Source of the DNA: Tethya wilhelma
Lineage: Eukaryota; Porifera; Demospongiae; Tethyida; Tethyidae
NCBI GenBank assembly: GCA_964030475.1
Contig: CAXIPT010000004.1
Location: 968,385-1,032,384 of the forward strand
Direction: 5' to 3'
DNA length: 64,000 bases
Shown: positions 1 to 10,517 of the stretch, in pieces
Layout of the letters: each line of letters opens with the position of its first letter
How positions within the stretch are numbered: the stretch's first letter is position 1
Program-made: the position numbers and the translations under genes
Notes under the pieces: generated by a model
The model's database searches: none
What the model was told of the DNA's origin: nothing
What the model saw: the letters and a program-made list of their open reading frames with translations, nothing else

Positions 1-173
1 GCTACTCAAGCTTTTTGTAGGGACTAAACAGTCTCTGATAGTCTATACACACTGTAGTGTTTAAAAAAGTGAATGAACAAGTAGTAAAAATTTCAAAAAA
101 TAAGTGGTGTAGGAATGGGCAGTGCGGTAAAAAGCATTGGAACAAGGCATGTCTCAATTTCGGCACATGACTA
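1..173 (+). repeat. Direct repeat, left copy (pairs with 960-1132)
   Basis: The first 173 bases recur at 960-1132 with a constant offset of 959 and no difference that I can see. The right copy runs on into one arm of a fold-back element. The left copy stops at the shared CACATGACTA and joins unrelated sequence containing a GGGGCGAGCCTGAGCGAG-type motif, which recurs near 376 and, inverted, near 43400. Confidence 0.85.
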
Positions 174-174
174 A

Positions 175-900
175 TTTTGGGGGACGAGCCTGAGCGAGCT
201 TCATAGCATAGACAGTAGAAGCTTAGCTACTGATATGAAATGGCCTGAGGTCCTTTTACAAAGCAACAAAAGCCTATAGAGACTGAAATCTGAGGCTTTT
301 CAGCCTATCTGAGCTAAGCTTCGAGGCCACACCCATTCATCCTGTTAAAATTTTGGGGCAAGCATGAGGGGCGAGCCTGAGCGAGTCCCATAGCATAGCT
401 GCAGGCAGACCTGCTTATCATACGTACGGTAGTACGTATAGTAGGAATGGGCCGCCTGTCCCATAGACACAATACAAAATGTTGGTCACTATAAAAATCT
501 AGTCAAACAAAATTAAACCTTCAAAGTTGCTCAGAGGCCCTCACCGACAGACTACCAACTGCATGCAAGGCCTAAAACTCACAAAAACTTTTCTCAGCAC
601 TCGTAGAGAGCGCTAGTGGGAAGCCACCATAGTGCCATTTTTGTTCTTCTAACGTACGTACGTACTTACTTACGTACTTCCTAACTGACTTACTTGAAAA
701 GGATTTCCAGAGAACCAGAATGTCTTGAGCCAACTTTGACAGCACAAAGTAAGTTCTTTTCTTGGGTACTACATTCCTTGATACTCGTTTCAATCTCAAA
801 TAGGCCTACTGAACAAAAACTAGAAAGCTTTTAAAACTTAGTGTATAAATTCATGTACTGCAATGCAGCCATCTTAGGTAGAGTTCAAAGGTCATCTATT
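175..900 (-). repeat. Copy of a ~1-kb dispersed repeat, minus orientation
   Basis: Segments here match 49650-50090 in inverted orientation. Shared pieces include a palindromic run of TACGTACGGTAGTACGTA type, the string ATAGTAGGAATGGGCCG, and a block with CAGCGCTCTCTAC and TTGGCTCAA. A third, more worn copy lies at about 59200-59450. The small ORFs inside are not convincing genes; I see no coding domain. Confidence 0.6.
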
Positions 901-1034
901 CACGTGGCATTATTATGCGCATGCGCATTAGCCCCATCCAGCATAATGAAATTGTAGCTGCTACTCAAGCTTTTTGTAGGGACTAAACAGTCTCTGATAG
1001 TCTATACACACTGTAGTGTTTAAAAAAGTGAATG

Positions 1035-1426
1035 AACAAGTAGTAAAAATTTCAAAAAATAAGTGGTGTAGGAATGGGCAGTGCGGTAAAAAGCATTGGA
1101 ACAAGGCATGTCTCAATTTCGGCACATGACTACTTCATTTTTATACTCAATTCTTGGCCGACATGCAGTCCAATCTTCTTATGGTTTACTTCACTGCTTA
1201 GCCAACTGATTAGTAGGAATTTGAATAAATGCAACAATAAGATATGGTACAATAGTAGTACAGATCATTGCATGCATTTATGACACCAAGGATCCATATT
1301 AGGGATCAAGAATAAATCAAAAATGAAGTAGTCATGTGCCGAAATTGAGACATGCCTTGTTCCAATGCTTTTTACCGCACTGCCCATTCCTACACCACTT
1401 ATTTTTTGAAATTTTTACTACTTGTT
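1035..1426. mobile_element. Fold-back MITE with ~108-bp arms
   Basis: Positions 1035-1142 are the near-perfect reverse complement of 1319-1426. Each arm carries TAGGAATGGGCAGTGCGGTA and ends inward at TACTTCATTTTT. About 175 bp of AT-rich loop separates the arms. A second full member with slightly different arms lies at 49123-49479, and a half member at 35236-35382 is cut by the assembly gap. There is no ORF, so it is non-autonomous. Confidence 0.85.
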
Positions 1427-3075
1427 GATACACACTCATCCAACTACATTATACAGACATAATTATACTGAATCTTATAAGTGTTTTATAGGTAATATAG
1501 GTAATAGGCAATATATTATAGCAGTTTATTGTGTAGTCTAATATTATATTGCCTATGTACGCACCAAGGGTTATGCACCTTGGTGCCTTCATTGTTAAAT
1601 TACTGTGGTTTCGCGCACAAAACCGCCAAATACCACGTGGCACGTTTTCTTTTGCAAGCCTGTTTTTGGCGAGAAACCACGATTTATGGCGGTTATTTCA
1701 CAGCTCTCATGGTGAAACGAGAAAAATGTAAGCTATATAGTTTTTCTAGCCTAAACCAAGCCATGCACACTATGTTTGTCAAACTACAGACACGTACAGA
1801 AATTATTTTCGCTAGATAGAGTGCTATTATAGTGCTTATTTCTTACATTACATGCTTGAAAAAGCTTATTTTCAGTTATCGTTGTCCAAAGATCGAGTCT
1901 TTGACAAAGAAAAGTAGCTAAACTGTACTTGCAAACATTCAGCTGGCCTACCACAACCCATTTGCTGTGTCAGCCAGCTGAGCCTAGCTTGAAGCTCAGG
2001 TGCTTTGTGTACGCTGTAAGTATCCATTTCTTTGCTCTTTTCAAAGGTGTAAGGCAACTTTTAGCAAGTTTTTATCACAGTTTACCACCAGTTAAAGGTG
2101 GTAATAATGGTAAACAGCGGAATACCACTAGTGAGATACTGTGGTTTACTACCCAGGACTTCTTTATAACTACTTTTATTGTTAAAATGGCAGTTTCGTA
2201 ACGTTTCACCTACAGTTATTTCGCCTACGTATCAATTCGCCTACACTACCGGAAGTGACACAATTACGTAATGAAGGTGATGCGCGTAATTCTAAAAACG
2301 CTTTTTTTTTTCCTATAAAATTTCTGCATGACAAATATGTACAATGCAAGGATACTTAGTAAGCTAAGTAGCTACGCCTTTTTCTTTTTTGTTTACGAAG
2401 ACAGCTCAAGAACTTGCTTCTTTTAGTCTTTTGATAGCTTATTACAGGCTTATTACAAGCTTCAAGCTTGCATGCAGAAAGGCTGTGGAGAAAACTTGCC
2501 TAAGTGTGCTACGAAGGAGTGTATGGTATTAGCAAACTAAACTTTGCCGTTCATCGAACAAGACTTTTTTCCAGAGCCTACTAGCCTAACTTTTGAAAGC
2601 GATGCTATTACTACACAGCTTAACTATCCCTGCATCTACACTATACTCTGTCTAAGTTGAGTTGGCCATCCAGTTGACCGTCCATGTGTTGGTAAGAGTG
2701 AGCGTTAATTAGAAAGAATGCTTAATGGCTCGCATTGCTTTGTATGGCAAGTTTTGTTTCTCCAAGTTTCGAGAAGAGCAGCATGCAAAGCGCTTTTCAT
2801 ATATGTTATTCGGGTTGGAGAGCTGTCAAAGTCCTGTCCAATTTGCATTTTCTGTTATTCGCACAAAAGTGAGTGTCAACTCAGCCCAGACAGGGTATAG
2901 CAAGTTTCAAGCTCATACACAGGAGGATCGACTGTGACAAAAACTTAGCTCTAATCCCCCGTGGTTACAATCGCGACGATCGTGATTGTCAGTGGTTTGG
3001 CAGTCAGGAGAGGGCACTCTTTATGAATTTTTCCAGTCTCTTGGTAGCCATATAGTGCAGGAACACTGCTTGGTT
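1427..3075. other. Gene-poor stretch of worn dispersed repeats
   Basis: No gene is supported here. 1600-2060 resembles 10990-11560 (shared GTGAAAC, GCTTGAAAAAG and CCATTTGCTGTGTCAGC blocks), so it is a dispersed repeat. 2160-2260 resembles 7145-7275 (ACTACTTTTATTGTTAA and CGCCTACGTA-like strings). 2395-2990 holds pieces of the fold-back family seen complete at 37469-37940 (TGTGGAGAAAAC, TATCCCTGCA, ATCGCGACGATCGTGATT). Short ORFs in this stretch are shadows of repeats. Confidence 0.6.
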
Positions 3076-3519
3076 TTAAAGGAACTGTGTCACTATATAA
3101 GCGGTGTTTTGTTACTATAAATGGGTTGTAAACAGAAACCTTACAGTATTAAGTGGGCAATTCCGGGAAAATGTCAACCACAGGGTCAGAATTTCAAAAT
3201 GGGTTTAGAGTGTGGTGCAATACATCATTTTGAAGCTTACTGACTCAAGTTTCACATTTTAAAATTTTTAACTTGATATGATGAATGTACAAGGAGATAT
3301 GGTCATTATAACATAATTACTATAGTAACGGATTATTCCGAAAGATTTGTGCTGTTTTAGTTCAGACACCTTCTACAGTTGGGAACAATGGAGTTTTACT
3401 CCCAACTTAGGGTATTTGGATCATTTTTATAGTTATTAATTAGGTTCAATGTCAAAAACATGGTTACGCCCCCTAATTAATAAACCATGGCTAGTACGAT
3501 CTGGATTTGATGGACGTTG

Positions 3520-3721
3520 TACGTCCGTCACAAAAAAAGGACATCTTTTACAATGGTGTAGTGGTAATAAAGAGATATCTAAAAAAATTTCATATTCTCT
3601 TTTAGCTTCCTATTAGGCATAATGATCACCCTTAATTGAAATGCCACACCCCCTACTTCATATGAAAAACACGTGACGGACGTACGATTTATTTGTACGT
3701 CCCTCACGTACATCCGTCACA
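3520..3721. repeat. 5' subterminal cluster of TACGTCCGTCACA sites
   Basis: Four copies or close variants of the 13-mer TACGTCCGTCACA occur: 3520-3532 (plus), 3673-3684 (minus, 12 of 13), 3696-3708 (plus, variant with CCCTCAC) and 3709-3721 (plus, variant TACATCC). They sit between the terminal repeat and the transposase ORF. Clustered short motifs at this place are often transposase-binding sites in other DNA transposons; that role here is inference. Confidence 0.7.
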
Positions 3722-4107
3722 GCTTAGCTAATTCTCATCTAAACATGGTATAAGAGTCACAAGAGCTGTAGTACTTATGTACATCAGTGACATTTGGCTT
3801 ATCAATACAGCAGATCATGCTCAGTATAGTGAATTTTTGCATATATTCGTACTATGGTACATTTATATCGGTGTCGAACGGTCTGGCTTGTGGAATATGT
3901 AGCGTAGAATCTTATCTTTTCTGCCTAGAAGCTGCATTTTTTTTGTAATACTACATTTTATGTATATGTAACAGTGATAATCAGTCTGGTACGAAGTTGT
4001 CAAACTGGTTTAGAATGTTCTAGAAAATTTTTGAAGTATAAAGAGTGACTGAGTTAGTGCTGCAGTCATAATATATAATTATTGTGAATTTCCTGGAGAT
4101 TTGAAGT

Positions 4108-6141
4108 ATGTCAACACCTAAAGAGAGACAGGCAAAGAGAAGGGCAAAGATTAGGGCCAATCCGGATCTGTATCAAGCTAACCTTCTTAAAGATAGAATG
4201 CGAAAAAAGAGCCAACGTGATGCTCAGAAAAAGAAAATGACAGCACAAGAGATACAAGATCATCAGCTAAAGGAACGCTTACGTATTAAGAGCTACAGGT
4301 CAAAGACAAATATGAAAGCAACCAGTAACACAAGTCAGGAAACACCATATCGGACACGGCAAGCTTTAGGAAAAGCCATGAGGCGACTTGAACAAGGCCT
4401 TCCATCATCTCCTCGCAAGCAACGTTTTGTTGTTGAAAAACTTGCCAGATGTGTAGGAGTACCAGTGAGCTCTTCATCAAAGCAAAGAGTTTCTGAAGGA
4501 AGTGAAGAAAAAAAGAAATTGGCATATTCCTTTTATAGGATGGATGACATCTCATGGCAAGCACCAGGCAGGAAAGATCACATCATCATTCGCAGTACAT
4601 CAGAGGATGGAGAAAAGGTGAAGACAACTCTGCAAGTACGGTACTTGATGATGTCACTTCGCGAAGCATACGACAAGTTTAAGGAGCAACATTCATCAGT
4701 GAAGATGAGTCTGAGCAAATTCTGTGAGCTTAGACCCTCTGATGTTAAGCTCTTTGAACATCTACCCCACCAAGTGTGTTTATGTAGCTATCATGAGAAC
4801 ATTCGACTTCTACTTGTTGCCTTAGGGGAACATACATCTCTTGCAACCGAGTTCTCAACCTTTGTCGGGCAAGTGACCTGTGATGCTTCTTCGAAAAAGT
4901 GTATGGCACGAGAGTGCTCAACCTGCATCAATCTGATTGATGAGTTTGCTCCACAAAACAGCTCCGAGACATTGCAGTACTACCAATGGCAGTCTACTGA
5001 GAGCAGAATTGAAAAGGTAGCTTTGTCTGACACAGTGAATGCCATTTTCACTGAGTTGAAGAAACAATTGAGTACCTTTCTACTCCATACCTTCGTGAAA
5101 AGAAAGCAAGCTGCTTCGTTTGGTTCCTTGAAGGAATCATGCAATGGCAAATCGATCGTATTGCAAGTCGATTTCTCAGAAAATGCGACAATTGCAGGTC
5201 AGAAAGAAGTACAAGCAGCTCATTGGCATCATGCTCAGGCAACACTGTTTACCTCTCATGCGTGGATAAATAAAGATGCGAATTTCAGTATGGTTGTCAT
5301 TTCAAATGACTTCAACCACACAAAACACAGCATTTTTGTCTTCATGCAGTGTATTTTCCGAAGTATCAAGGTGAGGTTTCCAAGTGTAGAAACTGTCAAT
5401 GTTTTCAGTGATGGGCCAACATCGCAATTTAAACAGAGGTTCCTCTTTTCCAATCTCCACTACTGGGAGCAAAACCACGACATCTCTGTTAGATGGCACT
5501 TCTTCGCAACATCTCATGGAAAAGGCGTTGTCGATGGTATTGGAGGGACGGTTAAGAGAGCAGTTTGGAGACACATACGTTCAGAGAAATGCCATATCAA
5601 CACTCCACAGGAATATTCAGCACTGGCCAAACAACTTTGTCCGAACGTTCAAGTTGAATTCATTGATAAGAGTGAGGTTGATACACAGTGTGCTTTTCTG
5701 GACGCCAGGTGGGAAGGTGTGTTGGCAGTACCCCAGACACACAAAGTTCACTGCATTGAAGCTCAAGGTACAGATGAGGTCAAAGTAGCAGATATTTCTG
5801 AGGAAATGGAGACATCTTTCAGAGTTTGTCGAATCCGCAAAACGAATGGCATGTCTAATTCAACAACTCGACAAGATAATGCTCAACCTCAGCTGCCAGT
5901 ACTAAACTTGACAACTGGAATGTGGGTCATTGTCAAGTATCAAGATGAAGAGTTTCCAGGAGAGGTAACCTGTATAGAAGACTCAGATGTTCAAGTGAAT
6001 GTCATGCATCGAAGTGCCAATGCTTGGAAGTGGCCAAGACCTGAAGACAAAATTTTTTATCCCAGAGACAAAATTACGTGTGAGATCAACCCACCTAGTG
6101 TGGCTGGGAATCGAGGACAGTTTGTTTTTGATGACATTTAG
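4108..6141 (+). CDS. Putative transposase of the TTAA element
   Basis: A single uninterrupted 677-codon ORF. Residues 1-75 are strongly basic and helical (many KR pairs), suggesting DNA binding. A Cys pair (CSTC) lies near residue 270. The centre carries three conserved-looking acidic blocks: VDFSEN with D355, VFSDGPTSQFKQR with D435 and HGKGVVDGIGGTVKR with D476, a plausible DDD/DDE catalytic core. The C-terminal ~70 residues contain VIVKY, PGEV and VNVMHRSANAWKWPRPED, a small beta-barrel-like module that I recognise from uncharacterised transposon ORFs of fish and invertebrates. The Met was chosen because it follows in-frame stops and precedes the basic region. The ORF lies midway between matched inverted repeats, which supports the transposase call. 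No stop or frameshift is seen, so the copy may be recent. The superfamily name is not settled. Confidence 0.75.
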   Translation: MSTPKERQAKRRAKIRANPDLYQANLLKDRMRKKSQRDAQKKKMTAQEIQDHQLKERLRIKSYRSKTNMKATSNTSQETPYRTRQALGKAMRRLEQGLPSSPRKQRFVVEKLARCVGVPVSSSSKQRVSEGSEEKKKLAYSFYRMDDISWQAPGRKDHIIIRSTSEDGEKVKTTLQVRYLMMSLREAYDKFKEQHSSVKMSLSKFCELRPSDVKLFEHLPHQVCLCSYHENIRLLLVALGEHTSLATEFSTFVGQVTCDASSKKCMARECSTCINLIDEFAPQNSSETLQYYQWQSTESRIEKVALSDTVNAIFTELKKQLSTFLLHTFVKRKQAASFGSLKESCNGKSIVLQVDFSENATIAGQKEVQAAHWHHAQATLFTSHAWINKDANFSMVVISNDFNHTKHSIFVFMQCIFRSIKVRFPSVETVNVFSDGPTSQFKQRFLFSNLHYWEQNHDISVRWHFFATSHGKGVVDGIGGTVKRAVWRHIRSEKCHINTPQEYSALAKQLCPNVQVEFIDKSEVDTQCAFLDARWEGVLAVPQTHKVHCIEAQGTDEVKVADISEEMETSFRVCRIRKTNGMSNSTTRQDNAQPQLPVLNLTTGMWVIVKYQDEEFPGEVTCIEDSDVQVNVMHRSANAWKWPRPEDKIFYPRDKITCEINPPSVAGNRGQFVFDDI

Positions 6142-6432
6142 TGTCTGTTTTTAAATCTCACTTTCTGTTAAATATTCCAGACTTAGTGTGGACTTGGTCA
6201 CATTTATTTTACATTTAAATGTACATTATTATCTCATTACCTCATTTATTGTGGACTTTGTACACATTCACTTAAAATTACATGCATGTACATGCATGTA
6301 CATGTATATTGTATCTCATAACATTTGTACATGTGTCAGTACCTGTTTTAAGACATGTCCACAAATACCTGCTTAGTTGACAATGCCTGGCTATGCTCTT
6401 TCCTTCCTGTTTACTATCTTTATTCACACGTG

Positions 6433-6823
6433 TACGTCCGTCACAAGATTTTTGTACGTCCGTCACACAGTTTAATGAGGACTAACTTGATTATACATTT
6501 CTCAGTAATTTGGGCTTGGGTAATAAACAGTAGTTCCATGCCCTAGCTAAGAAAATTTCTACAAACAATGACAGTATCCCTATTAACTTCACAGAGTTTT
6601 GCCTTTAAACATTCCTACCCGACAATTTCTCATTTCTCTGCGTACGTCCGTCACAGCCCTTTAATGAGGGTTGACCCTTCCCTTCTATTGTGAAAGTGAA
6701 ATCTATTTTAGCTAATCACTAGCCTAGGTCTAGGCTTTACTATTGATATGCATTGTGTACCAATTTATGTTTTGTGCAACTAGCTACAACCCAATTTATT
6801 GTCTGAATTGTACGTCCGTCACA
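6433..6823. repeat. 3' subterminal cluster of TACGTCCGTCACA sites
   Basis: Four exact plus-strand copies of TACGTCCGTCACA lie at 6433-6445, 6455-6467, 6643-6655 and 6811-6823, downstream of the transposase ORF and inside the right terminal repeat. I noticed none outside the element. Confidence 0.8.
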
Positions 6824-7302
6824 CCGGAATTGCCCAAGTGCGCATTACGCGAGCTACTTAGGCTTGTAATAACAGCTGACCACGTAGTACTATTACGCGA
6901 GTAAAAGCAAAATGCGCAATACACGGAGTAGTATGCAAACGTTCCCGGACGTGGTACCCGCGTATCAACAAAAAACGTCACAAAACGTCATTATTTTTAT
7001 TTTTAGCAACAAAACACCGCTTATATAGTGACACAGTTCCTTTAAAAACTCTATTTACATGTCTATAGTCGATCCTTAGGCCCAGGGCCTTGTCTTTGTG
7101 CACTCGCTACATGCATCACAGTTTTAAATGCACCTTCACTTGAAACCGCGTAGGCAAATTGATACTTTGACTTTGGGTAGGCGTAACGTAATGTAGGCGA
7201 AACATTACCAAACCAAAATGGCACCTATGGGATCGACTTCTTTATAACTACTTTTATTGTTAATATGGCACCTAAGACAAACCCAAACACAGCATTACAT
7301 AC

Positions 7303-10300
7303 CTTATCTGGTTTTTGGTTAGATGGGGATTGTTGCCCTACACTTTCACTACTGGAGGCTGCAGCTGGTGGTGGGCTCTAATTAGAATTTAAGATGCATA
7401 CTAATTCTTACATGTTGCAATATATATTTATATGTAGACCTACATGGTTAGATTCATGGAGAGTGTCTGGCAGTTGAGGTGGTGTAGCATCCTGCTGTTG
7501 ATGATGCTTCTTTGCTGAATTTTCTTGCAATTTCTATTAAAGTACAGTATATATGTACACAATGCAAATGATTATAACCCCCACATCTGGGATAGATTAC
7601 TTGTTGGGATATCTCTGTTAAACATTTCCCTAGGAGCTTTTTGCCACCTTTGGTTAGTTCCATTTCTTCAAGATCTTTGCTGGACAACTTTTGAAAAAGT
7701 TCCCAAGTGATAATGGTATGCTCTATAATCATAACAGCAATCATGTATTATACTTAATTGACCCGGTCATAGAATAATAGGTCTGCAAACCTTTTAAAAC
7801 CTTTCTATCCTTCTCAGATATCTTCTTCGTATTAAGTATCTCCCAAAAATCAGGGCTAAAAGCATCTTTTAGGGTGGTCGCCTGTGTGTCCTAAATAAAG
7901 CACATCAATGTCAATCAATTCAAATAATTATTATGGAATATGTACGATGATTACTTGTTGAAACTTTTTCAAGCAATGGCCTAAGATCTTTTGGCCATCC
8001 GAGGTGATATCCATTTCCTTCAGATCTTCAACGGTAAATTCACTTAAAACCGCCCACATAGTGATACCATTGTCTGCATGAATCAAAGCAAGAGATATCT
8101 GATACATAAATACTGTACTTATTTGAACCATTATAGACACAAACCAAGCAATTTTTTCCTGTCTTTCTTTGGGACATTATTTTGTTCCAGCGTATTCCAA
8201 AATTCAGGACAGAAATCATCCTCTTCCAAAGATAGCTCACGAGAGAGAGATCTTTGAGGTAGGAGGCAAGGTGGAGGTTTTGTTTGTGGCAAGTGTTTTT
8301 TCAAGATCATTCTCCCACCCATTGTCAGTTGTTTCAGCTCTTTCAGATCTTCCAGTGTCATCATAGACCAGGCTTCATCACTGGTGATGCCATTTTCTGT
8401 ACAAATAACATACACATGTAATAATTATCCTAAGATAATTCTATGTTGAGCTAAACTTATACAAATCAAGGCAGTGGATCCAGATTTATTAGAATATCAT
8501 ATAGCAGGAAAATTCATTGGTAAAAAATTTCGTATAAATCAATTGTTAAAAATGTCAGGAAAAAAATTATTTCGATGTGCTTGAATTGCATAATGCATAT
8601 ACATTTCCGTATATTCAAACAGCATACAAAAAGTACAAAAATTTCCTACTATAGACCTTATGCAATTACGTTAAATTGCGTCACGACTTTCATAGCAACA
8701 CCGGATGCGTTGCTAACTGCCGCCATTTTGAAGGGCAAAAATATAATGGCTGACATACGGAAACAAACAAATCGTTGCTTTACAAGTGTACTGATGGTGC
8801 ATTTTGTATGATTAGGCTTTTTTTGTGATTCACAACTACCAAGACAGAATATAGCTATCCCAGAGCGTGGAAGCAATAGTACCAACCACGCGACGAAGAT
8901 TATGATACAGAGCCAAGAACTACAATTTTTGTCACCGTCTGCTAGCTGTTTTAGCTGCCGCTGCTCAAGGATCACTTTGCAAGTCTATAGGGCGCTCTGA
9001 GTGAAGGTAATCGAGCGTATGTAAGTTGACTGTCTCCAGGTTTTACTGCAAAAATTCTTCGAAGAAGCTGTCAATTTCTTGCATTGCTGCTGTACCTCCA
9101 TGCTAAATTTGCCCTTCAAAATGGCGGCGTTAGCAACGCATGCGCGGTTTCTAAGTCGTGACGTCAATTGCATAAGGTCTATACAGTAGCTAGTCTACCA
9201 AAGTTATTATTATAAAATTACATGTATCTTCCAACAATCACTATGCAAACCTTTCAATAAGTCTCGGTCTTGTAAAGTAATCTTCCACTCTTTCAGTTTT
9301 GCCATGAACTGGGCACACATTTCTTCTTCACTGAACTTAGTCTGCCCTGGGGAAGTAGGCTCTGGAGCCGAATTGTAAGGGAGTTATAACCAATTACACG
9401 CTAAAATTAAATAATAGTTAAATCATCCCACAAAAAAAAAAAAAAATTAACAGCTACACCTTCTTTTTATTTTTTTTTCTACAAACAATTTAAAGCTTTT
9501 GATATGAAGTGACTAAGCAACAACCAATTAGCTAACTATACTGCAATTAGCATTGCTTAGTGAGGCTATTGTCAGTATAAAAAAGCTAAAGTATGGGGAG
9601 TCTAACTTGCTATGATATTGCCGCACGTCTAAGGCTTTTTTTCTACCTAGGTATCCAGCCTTTTAAAAGCGATGCTATGTTTAAATAGCCTAACTATCCC
9701 TGCACCTAGCTGCAAGTTTCAAGCTTGTCACTTGAAAGGCTGTGGAGAAAACATCGTGATTGCGACAATCGTGACCTTTAGTCATTTAGCTACTGCTACA
9801 ACCACACCCCTTCAAGATTTCCACTCTAACTTTGTATTTTAGTAGAGAGATGGTTTACACACGGATGGACAAACAGACACACAGACAAAGCTTTCTTTGT
9901 AAACAATAGTAAACAAAATCATGCCTGGCTGTTGAATTCTGCAGCAACTCACCTCCACCATCTGTGACAGTAGTCGCNTGCAGGAAAAAACATTCTCAAC
10001 AATAATATATATGTATGTAATTATTTTTTAACATTTATTATAATACGCAAAGTTGAAGATCACACCTTCTGGTTCCACTGAAGCTTGCTTTATGTCGTGA
10101 GCTTCTCTCATTTCTTTGGCTGCACGTCCCTGGCCTACTTTGTCACACGCATTGGCCAATGTACGCCAGGTTGGATCACCAGATACCTTGATGACATCAT
10201 CCTCCTGGCGTAACCATGCCGACACCATGTCCCCTGGCAAGTCCCCCATGCGTCTAAGCTTCACACGATGCAGCCCCAGTTGTTGTCCAAGCTCAATGAT

Positions 10301-10472
10301 ATTATCATTGCTCAGGTCACGAATTGCTCGAACAACAGCCAGATGGTCTGATCGTATTGCTGTGAGGAAGTAAAGTTTAACAATGACATAGAATATTATG
10401 TTTAAGTTTACAGCACTTACTCAGTGGTTTATCAGCTGGATGTACTTGTACTGGCTTTTTACCACCTATAAA

Positions 10473-10517
<45 letters not shown>

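Larger units (their letters stand above)
3080..7041 (+). mobile_element. TTAA-flanked autonomous DNA transposon
   Basis: The element starts AGGAACTGTGTCACTATATA and ends with the exact inverse: the terminal inverted repeats are identical for about 34 bp. They are bordered by TTAA at 3076-3079 and 7042-7045, the expected target-site duplication. One long intronless ORF (4108-6141) fills the centre. Between each end and the ORF lies a set of short repeats of TACGTCCGTCACA. TTAA duplications are known for piggyBac and Kolobok elements; the AGG terminus fits Kolobok better, but I could not confirm the superfamily. A 238-bp relative with the same ends is at 58794-59031, which shows that the family has been mobile. 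Confidence 0.85.

Noticed and set aside
3500..3721. TACGTCCGTCACA array considered as a CRISPR or regulatory array
   Set aside because: Spacing is irregular, orientation mixed, and the sites lie inside a transposon with matching sites at the other end.
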